Shown: in pieces, positions 1 to 8,400 of the stretch
Layout of the letters: each line of letters begins with the position of its first letter
How positions within the stretch are numbered: position 1 is the first letter of the stretch
NCBI GenBank assembly: GCA_028823855.1
Contig: JAPPFL010000071.1
Location: 124,001-188,000, forward strand
Reading direction: 5' to 3'
Length of the DNA: 64,000 nucleotides
DNA from: Albidovulum sp.
GTDB taxonomy: Bacteria; Pseudomonadota; Alphaproteobacteria; Rhodobacterales; Rhodobacteraceae
The notes under the pieces: generated by a model
What the model saw: the letters and a program-made list of their open reading frames with translations, nothing else
Database searches by the model: none
Told to the model about the DNA's origin: nothing
Made by a program: the position numbers and the translations under genes

Positions 1-463
1 CGGGCTCGAGTCGGCGCGGACTCTTGATCATTGAATCCAGAAGAAAACCGTGCACTCGCGCTTGACTAAGTATGACGTGAGGCATTTCCGAAAGATCGTC
101 CTCGACATCCTGGACGCGTTCGACCCGCTGAATTTTCCCGCCGCCGCCGACCGGTCTCCAGAATGTCACTTCATTCACCCAGTAGGCCTCTCTCGCGACC
201 TTGTCCGCAAATCCGAAAGACTGATGCATCTCCATAGATCGGCAAGCGATCCCGTCGGCCTGCCCATAATTCAGCGGACCGGGTTTCCGATCTATGATTT
301 TTACTGAAATTTCAGGAAAGGCCGAGAGCTGCGCAGCGAGCGTTAGGCCCGCCGATCCGCGACCGATGATCAGCACCTCGAACTGGACCGAAGCCTCGCC
401 CGTGCTGGCGGCTTCCGTCAATTCGGGATCGCCCGGTCGCACTCCGTTCAAATGGCATTGCAT
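1..463 (-). CDS. FAD-dependent aromatic monooxygenase, N-terminal part (3-hydroxybenzoate 4-monooxygenase/phenol hydroxylase family)
   Basis: This is the first 154 residues of a flavin monooxygenase; the 3' part lies beyond the left edge. The start MQCHLNGVRPGDPE is typical of MobA/PheA-like hydroxylases. The FAD-binding Rossmann motif is seen as VLIIGRGSAGL (about residues 29-39), followed by the family block GQADGIACRSMEMHQSFGF. The family uses NAD(P)H and O2 to hydroxylate phenols or hydroxybenzoates in the cytosol. An AAAGGGAA ribosome-binding site lies just upstream of the ATG at 463. The exact substrate cannot be judged from the N-terminus alone. Confidence 0.85.
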   Translation of the reverse strand, partial: MQCHLNGVRPGDPELTEAASTGEASVQFEVLIIGRGSAGLTLAAQLSAFPEISVKIIDRKPGPLNYGQADGIACRSMEMHQSFGFADKVAREAYWVNEVTFWRPVGGGGKIQRVERVQDVEDDLSEMPHVILSQARVHGFLLDSMIKSPRRLEP

Positions 464-1443
464 GCGTTCCCTTTGTACTCTGGCACCAGGCATTTGGATT
501 GCCTGTGCCAGGTATCGTATCCGCCGTCGTCAAATAGAGTGTGGAATTATTTCTGCATTTTGCTCACTGCATGCGCAAATTGCGACGTTCGTTTCTCTTC
601 CAATCGAGGCGAATTTACACCGTTGCAATGATGCCTCATGCTCCTTCGCATGGTCCAGACCTTCAAGCCATCGGACGCTGCCCTCGCCATCGGCGCGGCG
701 AAAGCTCGCATTTAGCGGGAACTTCCCAGGGAACGCGCCGAACCGCACGATCCGCAGCATGACCATCCACTGGATGTTCGCCTTCTCGGGCCGAGGTCTC
801 GGGCTAAAATGTCGAAGTTCAAAAAAGTGATGGCCCGGCGTTTAGACAAACTTTGACAACGCGTTTGCCGCCTTTGAGCATGATCCTTCAAGCGATGCGC
901 CGGTCGTATCGCTTCGACGATTCCCTGTGGGAGGAAAGGCGAACTCGCGCAATCTAGGCCTCTTTGGAGCCTGTTTCCGTTTCAGCTTCTGTTCACCCTG
1001 CGAGATTGACCCTGGCGAAGATTTTTTCCTCTCGCTGTCGCATCGATGCCTCCTGGGATCTTCTCAGGCGATGCCTGGAATTTCATTCCGAGTTCCGGAT
1101 TGGCTGACTCCACTCGCACGATGACATCGCCGCTGTTGTCGCTCGCGTTGCGCGTTCTAACGTAAAAGGCGAAGGTGACATTGCCCCTTCCGCCCGGATG
1201 TTCCCCGTTTTGGCCGAAAAGGAAACTGTTCCGCCTCTTCCTGCCTTCCGGAGCGCGGTCCATGGCCTTGTCCCAAGGAAGCGGAAAAGGCTTTCGGGGA
1301 GCGAATTGGAAAGCCGGTATCCGGCTATATCGGACGCCCTAGCTTCCCCTTCATGCTAGTACACTACCCGTTCGCCGCGCCCCGCGGCGTTGAATTCCTC
1401 CGCAAGAACAGGCGCACACTCCATCGCAAAATTCGAAGATGCT
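464..1443. other. gap of about 1 kb without a recognisable gene
   Basis: No open frame here matches a family I know. Two minus-strand frames deserve a note: 530-766 (78 codons) and 982-1263 (93 codons). The second includes NVTFAFYVRTRNASDNSGDV, which reads like a beta-rich extracellular domain but has a weak ribosome-binding site and no partner. Both may be relics. The right half holds the promoter region facing the monooxygenase. Confidence 0.4.
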
Positions 1444-2370
1444 TCAGAAGGCTACCTTGTCTCCGCCCTTCAAATCCAGGATTTCTCGCGCTTCCTCCGA
1501 TGACGCGACCGCCATGCCGAGGCCCTCAACGATTCGACGTGCAAGTTTAACTTGCTGCGCATTGGATTCGGCTAATGTCCCAGGTCCCGCCCAAAGAGAA
1601 TCCTCCAAGCCAACCCGTATATTGCCGCCGTTCGCCGCTGCCAGCGCGGCAACCCGCATTTGGTGTCGGCCCGCGCCGAGAACAGACCATTGGTATTGAT
1701 CGCCGAACAGGCGGTCGGCGGTGCGGCGCATATGAGCGACATCTTCCGGATGCGCGCCAATTCCGCCCAGGATACCAAAAACGGACTGTACAAACAGAGG
1801 AGGACGAACGAGGCCTCTGTCCAGGAAATGGGCGAGATTGTACAAATGGGCAATGTCGTAGCATTCGAACTCGAAGCGCGTGCCTTCGTTGCCTAGCGCG
1901 TTCAAAACGTACTCGATGTCCTTGAAGGTATTTCGGAATACCAGATCCCGGCTGTTTTCGAGATGCTGCGCCTCCCACTCGTGCTTGAATTCCTTGAACC
2001 GGTTGAGCATCGGGAAAAGGCCGAAATTCATTGACCCCATGTTGAGAGATGCTACTTCCGGCTTGAATTTCCTGGCCGGCGCGACGCGTTCCTCAACGCG
2101 CATCCAGGGCGCGCCGCCAGTCGTGATATTGACGACGCAGCCCGACCTCTGCTTGATGACCTTCAAAAACGGTTCAAAACCTTCAGGTGTTTGGTCCGGC
2201 CTGCCGGACGCGGGGTCTCGGGCATGCAAGTGTACAATTGCCGCGCCGGCCTCGGCAGCTTCGACCGCTGCATCCGCGATTTCCCCATGAGTTACGGGAA
2301 GCGCGGGAGACATTGACGGGGTATGAATTGAGCCGGTCACGGCGCAAGTGATTATGACTTTTTTCGACAT
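1444..2370 (-). CDS. BKACE-family beta-keto acid cleavage enzyme (DUF849)
   Basis: A 308-residue member of the BKACE family, which condenses a beta-keto acid with acetyl-CoA to give acetoacetate and a new CoA thioester. The founding member is 3-keto-5-aminohexanoate cleavage enzyme of lysine fermentation. The zinc site is present: HLH in IVHLHARDP (about residues 46-48) and the Glu-Asp of VGLEDSLW near residue 256. The NITTGGAP loop is also conserved. Length is normal for the family. The gene lies 148 bp downstream of the small HTH gene of the dha cluster on the same strand, so cotranscription is possible but not shown. BKACE substrates vary widely and cannot be predicted here. Confidence 0.9.
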   Translation of the reverse strand: MSKKVIITCAVTGSIHTPSMSPALPVTHGEIADAAVEAAEAGAAIVHLHARDPASGRPDQTPEGFEPFLKVIKQRSGCVVNITTGGAPWMRVEERVAPARKFKPEVASLNMGSMNFGLFPMLNRFKEFKHEWEAQHLENSRDLVFRNTFKDIEYVLNALGNEGTRFEFECYDIAHLYNLAHFLDRGLVRPPLFVQSVFGILGGIGAHPEDVAHMRRTADRLFGDQYQWSVLGAGRHQMRVAALAAANGGNIRVGLEDSLWAGPGTLAESNAQQVKLARRIVEGLGMAVASSEEAREILDLKGGDKVAF

Positions 2371-2518
2371 CGGCTTCGGCCCTGCGTTCTATAGGATGAA
2401 TTTTCAGTTTGAATTATCTGTTTGATCCGAATGTGGCAACGCGGAGAATTCGCATTGCGGTCGCGATGCGACGATTAATTTTCAGAATTTCAACGCTTGT
2501 TCAGCGGCAACAAGACAT

Positions 2519-2962
2519 CTATTCCTTTGTTCTTGGAGTATTCTCTTTTTCCAGCGCCGCGGCTAGTTCCAAGATGTTTTCGGCGGCATCTCTAATGGCA
2601 TCCTTCACGCGGCTTCGCGTCACGGCGTCTTCAAACCGCGGAAGCGGAATCGTCAAGCTGTCGGCACGCTCTTTTTGAAACTCGTTTTCCGAGGAATAGG
2701 AAGGATGCGCATTCAAATACGCATTCAGAAATTCCTTTTCTTCTTCGTTTGTAAAGCGACAGACCTTAATCAGCGCAGGAACATGCTGCGCAGGAAGCGG
2801 CACGCTGTAATTCGGATTCGTGACTTGGCTTACGAAACTCTTGTGCGTGCCGAGAGCTTTCGCAATTCGCTGCCTGGTTCCGGAAGGGCGCCGATCAATG
2901 AGGTCTCGCAGCAAGACCTTGTAGGCGCGCAGCGCTTCCTCATGTCCGGCCTGCCTCGCCAC
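2519..2962 (-). CDS. small helix-turn-helix protein closing the dha operon
   Basis: A 147-residue protein with an XRE-like helix-turn-helix at about residues 27-50 (RIAKALGTHKSFVSQVTNP). A charged helical C-terminal half follows, ending in a likely coiled segment (AAENILELAAALEKE). It starts 6 bp after the enzyme I gene, so it belongs to the same transcript. The N-terminal half contains an EEEKEFLNAYL helix typical of proteins that pair a Cro/C1 domain with a dimerisation helix. It may be the local regulator of the dha genes, but no ligand domain is visible and I cannot name the family. The function is inferred only from the HTH and its position. Confidence 0.8.
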   Translation of the reverse strand: MARQAGHEEALRAYKVLLRDLIDRRPSGTRQRIAKALGTHKSFVSQVTNPNYSVPLPAQHVPALIKVCRFTNEEEKEFLNAYLNAHPSYSSENEFQKERADSLTIPLPRFEDAVTRSRVKDAIRDAAENILELAAALEKENTPRTKE

Positions 2963-2968
2963 TTCGAA

Positions 2969-4576
2969 TTACGCGTCCTCGAACTCGGCTATTGCCATCT
3001 TGACTTGCGCGACATTCGATGGATCGACCGAAAACGCTTCCAATCCCAGACTCAGAAGCACGGGAACCATAGACGGCATTGAAGCCATTTCGCCGCATAG
3101 GCTGGCTTCGACTCCGCGCCGATTCGCAGCTTGAATCGTTCGTCCGATCAACTCCAGCACAGCCGGATGCATGGGGTCCGACAAATTAGAGAGATCTGGA
3201 TTGTCCCTGGCGCAAGCCGTAACATACTGAACGAGGTCGTTCGACCCGATAGAATAAAAATCGGTCGGCCACTCTCCTGCCGTTAGCGCAGCCGCAGGGG
3301 TTTCGACCATTATTCCCAGTTCCGGGCGGGCATAGCGCGCACCGTCCTGCTCCAGATCCGCTAGCGCATCGTCCAAATGCTCTCTTGCTAGCATGAATTC
3401 GCTTGTAGCGGTCACCATCGGCAGCATCGCCTTGACCGGTCCTAGCGCAGCCGCCCTCGCGATCGCCCTTAACTGCGTTTTAAAGGAATCGGGGTTTAGC
3501 AGGGACAGCCTCAAGCCCCGAGTTCCCAAAAAGGGGTTAGACTCGCCGTCGACAGTAAGGCCCGGAACGGGCTTGTCTCCGCCCGCATCGAGCGTGCGTA
3601 TCGTGACAGGCCGGCCCTGCGCCCAGTTCACAATACGCCGGTATTGTCGAGTCTGGACATCCTCGGACGGCAATTCGCCGCGCGCGAACAGGAATTCAGT
3701 TCTGACCAGTCCTATTCCATCGCAAATTTTAGGATCAATTGAAACGAGCGCGGCGGGATCTCCAACGTTTATCGAGACAGTGATGCGTCGCCCGGCCTTC
3801 GTTTTTGCCGGCGAGAAAGAGAAGCTAGCCGTCGCCGCGCGATTCTTTTCCAGCCTATCGGCCAGCTGTTCGTGCCTTTTGGAAAGCTGCCGGGACGACC
3901 CAACCGTCAGCGTCCCGGCATCTCCATCGAGCAAGACGGCTCTACCGTGAGCGATATCGCAGATGCCGTTCACGCCAACGATCATGGGCACGCCTCTCGA
4001 GCGAGCAAGTATCGCGACATGCCCGGTCGCGCTGTCGCGGCCCAGCGCAAGCCCGCCCGCCCGGGTCCAGTCGATTTCGAGAAATGCGGAAGGCCCCAGA
4101 ACATCCGCGACTATGACAGCGCCGCAATCGATTTCGCGTTGTACCGAACCTGGTTCTGCCATCGAACGCAGTACGCGTTCCCGCAGATCCTTGAGGTCGA
4201 CCGCGCGAGCCGCAAGATACTCGCTTTCCATTTCCTCGTATTCGGAGATTTCGCCGTCCAGGACGGCAGACCAAGCCGCGTCGGCCGGCTCGCCTTTGCT
4301 TATGCGCGACCGGACGGGTCCTAGTATCGAATCGTCCTCAAGAAGCATTGCTTGAAATTCTAGGATCTCGCCGCCTAGTTCGTCCGACTGCTCAATCAGC
4401 CTTTGAAGTTCACTCTCCGATTCCGAGCGGGCGGCTTCGAAAATGTCCATTTCGTCGTCCGGCAGGCCGAGCTCGCGAGGCGACGAATCGCTATTCAGCA
4501 TGTGGCAGCGCCCAAATGCGAGTCCACCGGATGCCGGAAGCCCCTGCAATACCCTTAATGCGCTGGATTCACTCAT
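2969..4576 (-). CDS. PTS enzyme I-type phosphoenolpyruvate-protein phosphotransferase
   Basis: A 535-residue enzyme I homologue. It takes phosphate from phosphoenolpyruvate and passes it to HPr. The phosphohistidine domain shows GRDSATGHVAILARSRGVP, with the active His near residue 185. The C-terminal PEP-binding barrel shows GGDKPVPGL, the FLGTRGLRLSL loop, and the catalytic Cys in LCGEMAS near residue 490. It is somewhat shorter than classical PtsI (about 575). It overlaps the HPr gene by 8 bp. Together with the adjacent EIIA-like DhaM and HPr it rebuilds, as separate genes, the EIIA-HPr-EI arrangement fused in E. coli DhaM. Its likely job is to phosphorylate DhaL-ADP in this operon. A general regulatory PTS role cannot be excluded. 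Confidence 0.93.
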   Translation of the reverse strand: MSESSALRVLQGLPASGGLAFGRCHMLNSDSSPRELGLPDDEMDIFEAARSESESELQRLIEQSDELGGEILEFQAMLLEDDSILGPVRSRISKGEPADAAWSAVLDGEISEYEEMESEYLAARAVDLKDLRERVLRSMAEPGSVQREIDCGAVIVADVLGPSAFLEIDWTRAGGLALGRDSATGHVAILARSRGVPMIVGVNGICDIAHGRAVLLDGDAGTLTVGSSRQLSKRHEQLADRLEKNRAATASFSFSPAKTKAGRRITVSINVGDPAALVSIDPKICDGIGLVRTEFLFARGELPSEDVQTRQYRRIVNWAQGRPVTIRTLDAGGDKPVPGLTVDGESNPFLGTRGLRLSLLNPDSFKTQLRAIARAAALGPVKAMLPMVTATSEFMLAREHLDDALADLEQDGARYARPELGIMVETPAAALTAGEWPTDFYSIGSNDLVQYVTACARDNPDLSNLSDPMHPAVLELIGRTIQAANRRGVEASLCGEMASMPSMVPVLLSLGLEAFSVDPSNVAQVKMAIAEFEDA

Positions 4577-4865
4577 TAAAATTGCGGTCTACGAGGTCGA
4601 TGATCGCCTTTACGGCCTGAGCAGCATCGCTTCCCGATGCTCGAACGAAAAGCGGAGAATTGTAGTCCGCCCGAAGTTTCATGACCGCGTTGGGAGACTT
4701 TGCATTGACCCAGTTTCGGTTTTCGCCGGAGCAGATTTCCACCTCGGACTTATAGGATTTGGCAAGCTTGGTAAGCTTGACCGCCGGGCGGGCGTGAAGA
4801 CCAACGAGGTCTATAATTTTTGCCTTTCCGTCGACCCATTGAATTTCAGCATCGTGGCCCTTCAT
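4569..4865 (-). CDS. HPr phosphocarrier protein of the dha operon
   Basis: A 98-residue HPr. The phospho-His motif is GLHARPAVKLTKLA (His near residue 22), followed by the NAKSPNAVMKL region, where enteric HPr has its Ser46 loop. The start chosen is the ATG at 4865, which overlaps the dhaM stop as ATGA; longer upstream frames have no support. HPr relays phosphate from the enzyme I encoded next to the EIIA domain of DhaM. The tight overlap on both sides indicates translational coupling. The sequence around the second motif (NAKSPNAVM) lacks the clear S46 context of HprK targets. Confidence 0.9.
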   Translation of the reverse strand: MKGHDAEIQWVDGKAKIIDLVGLHARPAVKLTKLAKSYKSEVEICSGENRNWVNAKSPNAVMKLRADYNSPLFVRASGSDAAQAVKAIIDLVDRNFNE

Positions 4866-5251
4866 GACTGGAACTCTTCCGCGGTCCGCTTCACTTCTTC
4901 CAAACTCGAACCGCATGCCGCTTCGGTTCCCGCCATCACCGATCCTTCGACTACGGGCGCATTGCAAATTGCGACGCGCTTCGATTTTTCGGGATCAAGC
5001 ATTTCGATTGCCATCTCGCTATTTGTTTCCGCTCCTCCGAGGTCAACCAGAATAGCCACGCCTTTCGGCGACCAAGCGCTATTGATCGCCCCTAGAATCG
5101 CGCCCACGTCCGTGCCGAGACCGCCATCCGGATTTCCTCCGCAGCACGCAATTCGCACGTCGTCTCCGACCATTTGGCGTACCATATCGGCAGCGCCTCT
5201 CGCGACAGCCGGGGAATGCGAAACAATGACGATAGAGACGTTTTCGCTCAT
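4862..5251 (-). CDS. dhaM: DhaM, PTS EIIA-like phosphoryl donor to dihydroxyacetone kinase
   Basis: A 129-residue single-domain protein of the EIIA-Man/DhaM fold. The phosphorylated histidine is in VIVSHSPAVARG (His12). The later segments GGLGTDVGAIL and VAILVDLGGAETNSEMA fit DhaM. In E. coli this domain is fused to HPr and a truncated EI; here it is free-standing and the other two functions follow as genes. It overlaps dhaL by 4 bp and HPr by 4 bp (ATGA). Role: rephosphorylates ADP bound to DhaL. Confidence 0.93.
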   Translation of the reverse strand: MSENVSIVIVSHSPAVARGAADMVRQMVGDDVRIACCGGNPDGGLGTDVGAILGAINSAWSPKGVAILVDLGGAETNSEMAIEMLDPEKSKRVAICNAPVVEGSVMAGTEAACGSSLEEVKRTAEEFQS

Positions 5252-5850
5252 CGCTTCTCCAGGACTTCGCAGACTGCGTGAACGATGAGCGCCGCCGATT
5301 TCGCTCCTGGATCGATATGGCCGATTGACCGTTCGCCGAGAAATGCCGCCCTGCCTTTCTTGGCAAGCAACGGCTTGGTGGCCGTCGCGGATTCTTCGGC
5401 GACGCGTCGAATCCGGTCGATCGACGAGCCATTTTCGATTTCTCTATGAACCGGTATTAGCACGTCGAGCATCGTCTTGGCGCCCGCATCGGATTTTCCT
5501 CGAGCCTTAACCGCGTCGATTCCCGCCGCAACGACGACCCCGACTTCGGCTTGGTTCGAAGGCATGCTGCTTGCCGTCTTTGCCATTGCCAGCAACGCGG
5601 ATCCGTACAGAGGTCCGGACGCGCCGCCGACTGACATGACAATCGCGGTTCCGGCCTTTCTCAGAGCTGTCGAAAAATCTTGGCGCGAAATGTCGTCGCC
5701 TTGCTTAAGCAATGCCTCGACGCCGCGACGCATGTTGATTCCATGGTCGCCGTCGCCGATCGCCTGGTCCAGTTTCGTCAGGTCATCGGCGCTCGCGCAA
5801 ATAGAGTCGGCGATTTTCGCTATTAGTCTCGAAATCAGGTTCTTCGTCAT
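5248..5850 (-). CDS. dhaL: DhaL, ADP-binding subunit of PTS-dependent dihydroxyacetone kinase
   Basis: A 200-residue DhaL. The Mg-nucleotide loop is conserved as DQAIGDGDHGINM (about residues 29-41), as is the SVGGASGPLYG segment near residue 75. In the PTS-dependent enzyme ADP stays bound and is recharged by DhaM, so phosphate comes from PEP rather than ATP. The GGAGC-type ribosome-binding site lies just ahead of the ATG. DhaL is separated from dhaK by about 490 bp, which contain a second copy of the operon promoter, so dhaL-dhaM-HPr-EI-HTH can probably be transcribed independently. Confidence 0.95.
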   Translation of the reverse strand: MTKNLISRLIAKIADSICASADDLTKLDQAIGDGDHGINMRRGVEALLKQGDDISRQDFSTALRKAGTAIVMSVGGASGPLYGSALLAMAKTASSMPSNQAEVGVVVAAGIDAVKARGKSDAGAKTMLDVLIPVHREIENGSSIDRIRRVAEESATATKPLLAKKGRAAFLGERSIGHIDPGAKSAALIVHAVCEVLEKR

Positions 5851-6336
5851 TCATTCTGCTCCGGCGGCGTTCCGGTTTACGACTGATTCCGGCCCTGCCA
5901 TTAGCGAGTTGCGGCAGTGCCTAAGCGCGGAAAACTGGCTTCGCGTCGGCGCGGGCATCGCAAATTCTGAAATTTCGATTTCGACAGGCATCGCATTCAA
6001 CGAGGGAAATTGCGGCGCCTCCGATGCGTTCGCGCTTTCAATTCGCGCTACCGCGATATTGAGACCGTCGCAGACCGCGGGCGGATCGGATTTCGGAATC
6101 ATCGCTGCTCGTGCAGGTCGAATATTGGCCGCGCACTGTAATTTTCTCCCTTTCCGTATCAAGGACTGACTAAATGCCGAGGCGACACGATTAAACTAAA
6201 TTACTAAACTTTTTCAACCCTCTTTGGGCGTTGCCGAACGAAATGCCTCCGCACTCGAGACGACCATCGGAAACGGCGAGAAGCTTCCGGGCACTAGCTG
6301 CATTTGCCTGATCGCCATGCAGTGCATTTCCCGGAG
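5851..6336. other. dhaK-dhaL spacer with internal promoter
   Basis: This 486-bp spacer carries the promoter-like element described separately at 6189-6217. A 103-codon frame (TTG start, minus strand 5851-6162) ends directly before dhaL. It has no recognisable domain or good ribosome-binding site, so I treat it as leader sequence or decayed coding DNA, not as a gene. Confidence 0.45.
6189..6217 (-). promoter_or_regulatory. promoter/operator copy 1, upstream of dhaL
   Basis: Read on the minus strand: TTGAAA, then the 17-base spacer AAGTTTAGTAATTTAGT, then TTAATC. The same 17-base spacer occurs between -35 and -10 like hexamers at 13078-13106. The spacer contains the direct repeat TTTAGT-AA-TTTAGT, a plausible operator. 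This is seen in the sequence; promoter activity and the binding protein are inferred. Confidence 0.6.
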
Positions 6337-7326
6337 CTAGTTCCAATTAAGCGCAGCCGTCCGGACCGGAGCGTCCCAAAGCTCCCGAAGCTCGTCGTCG
6401 AGCTTCGTCAACGTCAGAGAAAATCCCTGCATCTCCAGGGAAGTACAGAAGTTTCCGACAAGGGAACGCGAAATCGTCATTCCTCGAGAATCGCACTCGC
6501 GAGAAACCGCATCGAATAGAAGGTAGAGCTCAAGCAAGGGCGTACCGCCCATTCCGTTCACGATCGCGAGCACTTCCGAACCTTGTCCGGCGCCGGTGCT
6601 TGCGACAATCGCTTCAACCAGTTCTCCAACCAGTTCGTCAGCCGTTCTCAGCTGTTCTCGCCGTCGCCCGGGCTCGCCGTGAATGCCGACACCGATTTCA
6701 ATCTCATCCGCCCCGATGTCGAATGTCGGCTTGCCTGCGGCCGGAACCGTACAGCTAGTCAGCGCGATGCCCATTGATCCGGACGCGGAATTGACTCGCT
6801 CGCCAACGGATTGGCAGGCGGCAAGATCGTCGCCCCGTTCAGCCGCGGCGCCGACAATTTTTTCGACTGCAATGGTCGCCGCGACGCCGCGACGGCCCTG
6901 GCTGTGAAGCGAACTCTCGACGGCGACATCGTCGTTCGTAAGAATCATGGCGCACTGGCCTTCGAACATTTCGCCCGCCATCTCGAAGTTCATCACGTCG
7001 CCCGCGTAGTTTTTGACGATCCAGAGAATGCCGCCGCCGCAGTCGGCGGCGCTTGCCGCCGCCAGCATCTGGTCGGGCGTCGGCGAGGTGAACACTTCTC
7101 CCGGGCAGGCCGCGTCAAGCATTCCGATCCCAACGAAACCGGCATGCAGCGGTTCGTGCCCCGATCCGCCCCCCGAAACGAGCGCCACCTTTTCGTCGGG
7201 CGCTTTCGCCCTTCTGGTCACGAACCTCGGTTCGAGAGAAACCTCGACGAGGTCGGAATGCGCGATACCGAACCCGCGCAGGCTTTCCGATAGTACTTCG
7301 TCAACGCCGTTGATCAGCTTTTTCAT
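6337..7326 (-). CDS. dhaK: DhaK, dihydroxyacetone-binding subunit of dihydroxyacetone kinase
   Basis: A 329-residue DhaK. The substrate pocket signature GGGSGHEPLHAGFVG is at about residues 52-66, and the histidine that binds dihydroxyacetone covalently as a hemiaminal is in GVGIHGEPG near residue 215. Normal length for the family. It follows the second ATPase gene of the importer by 43 bp, so the transporter and the kinase subunit share a transcript, while dhaL and dhaM lie behind a spacer with another promoter. The reaction is dihydroxyacetone to dihydroxyacetone phosphate. The link suggests that the importer brings in dihydroxyacetone, glycerol or a polyol that is oxidised to it. Confidence 0.95.
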   Translation of the reverse strand: MKKLINGVDEVLSESLRGFGIAHSDLVEVSLEPRFVTRRAKAPDEKVALVSGGGSGHEPLHAGFVGIGMLDAACPGEVFTSPTPDQMLAAASAADCGGGILWIVKNYAGDVMNFEMAGEMFEGQCAMILTNDDVAVESSLHSQGRRGVAATIAVEKIVGAAAERGDDLAACQSVGERVNSASGSMGIALTSCTVPAAGKPTFDIGADEIEIGVGIHGEPGRRREQLRTADELVGELVEAIVASTGAGQGSEVLAIVNGMGGTPLLELYLLFDAVSRECDSRGMTISRSLVGNFCTSLEMQGFSLTLTKLDDELRELWDAPVRTAALNWN

Positions 7327-7369
7327 TGAATGGCCCTCTGTAAACTCGCGCCGCTATCGGCGGAACTCG

Positions 7370-8398
7370 CTAGCCGGTTGCCCCGCTTCCGATTAGCCGG
7401 GACTGGCTGTCGAACCAGATAGCGTATTCGGAGCGAATCGCAATGCGGGTCCGTTGTCCCGCTTCCATAGAGATTCCGGCGTCCAGCAGAGCGTGCAGCC
7501 TTATGCCGTCCACCTCGATCAAGGCGATCGTTTCGTCGCCTCGGTGCTCCACCGCGACGATTTCCGCCTCCTCGCCCTGATCGGCATCGACCGTTATGTC
7601 TTCGGGCCGAATGCCCGTCGTCGCCGCGTTCGGCGGCCCATCTTCAAGACCGAGCTTTCCCGTATCGACAATATTGATCTGGGGGCTTCCCAGCCTTTGC
7701 GCGGCGTAGACCGTCGCGGGTCGCTCATAGGCGACTCTTGGCGTGTCGATCTGTACCAGGCGCCCTTCCTGAAGTATTCCGATCCTGTCCGCCAACGTCA
7801 TCGCCTCAAGCTGATCGTGGGTCACGTATACGATGGTCGCATCGAGGTCCCGCTGTATCCTCTTCAGCTCGACTCTCAAATCTTCGCGGAGCTTCGCGTC
7901 GAGCGACGACAGGGGTTCGTCCATCAAAAACAGATTCGGCTTCCTGACCAGAGCTCTTCCTATCGAAACGCGCTGCATTTCGCCGCCGGACAGCTGCGTG
8001 ACCTTGTCGTTCAGCTTGTGGCCGATCCTGAGCATCTCGGCGATTTCGCCGACGCGTTTCCGAATGGATTCGGCATCGAGCCTCCTGCCGGGAGCGCGCA
8101 AGGGGAACGCAAGATTCTCGAAAACCGTGTAGTGCGGATAAAGCGAATACTGCTGGAATACGAATGCGACGTCCCTTGCGGCCGGAGGCAGGGCGGTAAC
8201 GTCGGCGTCCGCGACCAGAACCTTTCCGGAATCCGGCAGTTCCAGTCCGGCCAGCAATCTGAGAGTGGTTGTCTTTCCTGCGCCCGTGGGCCCCAGCAGC
8301 ACGAGAAATTCCCCGTGGTCGACCGACAGGCTGAGATTCTCGACTGCTACCGTTTCGCCGAATGTCTTGAAAACATTCTCCAGAACCGCGCCGGCCAT
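7370..8398 (-). CDS. ABC importer ATPase 2 (MalK/UgpC-like, CUT1 family)
   Basis: A 342-residue ATPase of a carbohydrate importer. Walker A GPTGAGKTT (about residues 36-44), signature LSGGEMQRVSIGRA, Walker B LFLMDEPLSSLDAKLR, switch His in YVTHDQ, and a C-terminal regulatory OB/TOBE region. The start chosen is the ATG at 8398, 2 bp after the stop of the previous ATPase; the open frame extends upstream but lacks conservation. With its neighbour it probably forms a heterodimer, as in the two-ATPase glycerol importer GlpST of rhizobia. Confidence 0.9.
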   Translation of the reverse strand: MAGAVLENVFKTFGETVAVENLSLSVDHGEFLVLLGPTGAGKTTTLRLLAGLELPDSGKVLVADADVTALPPAARDVAFVFQQYSLYPHYTVFENLAFPLRAPGRRLDAESIRKRVGEIAEMLRIGHKLNDKVTQLSGGEMQRVSIGRALVRKPNLFLMDEPLSSLDAKLREDLRVELKRIQRDLDATIVYVTHDQLEAMTLADRIGILQEGRLVQIDTPRVAYERPATVYAAQRLGSPQINIVDTGKLGLEDGPPNAATTGIRPEDITVDADQGEEAEIVAVEHRGDETIALIEVDGIRLHALLDAGISMEAGQRTRIAIRSEYAIWFDSQSRLIGSGATG

Positions 8399-8400
8399 TG

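Noticed and set aside
982-1263. 93-codon minus frame with beta-rich sequence
   Set aside because: Some protein-like character, but weak start signals and no family; listed only in the gap entry.
5851-6162. 103-codon frame directly before dhaL
   Set aside because: It has a TTG start without a good ribosome-binding site and no recognisable sequence; the spacer is better explained by a promoter and leader.
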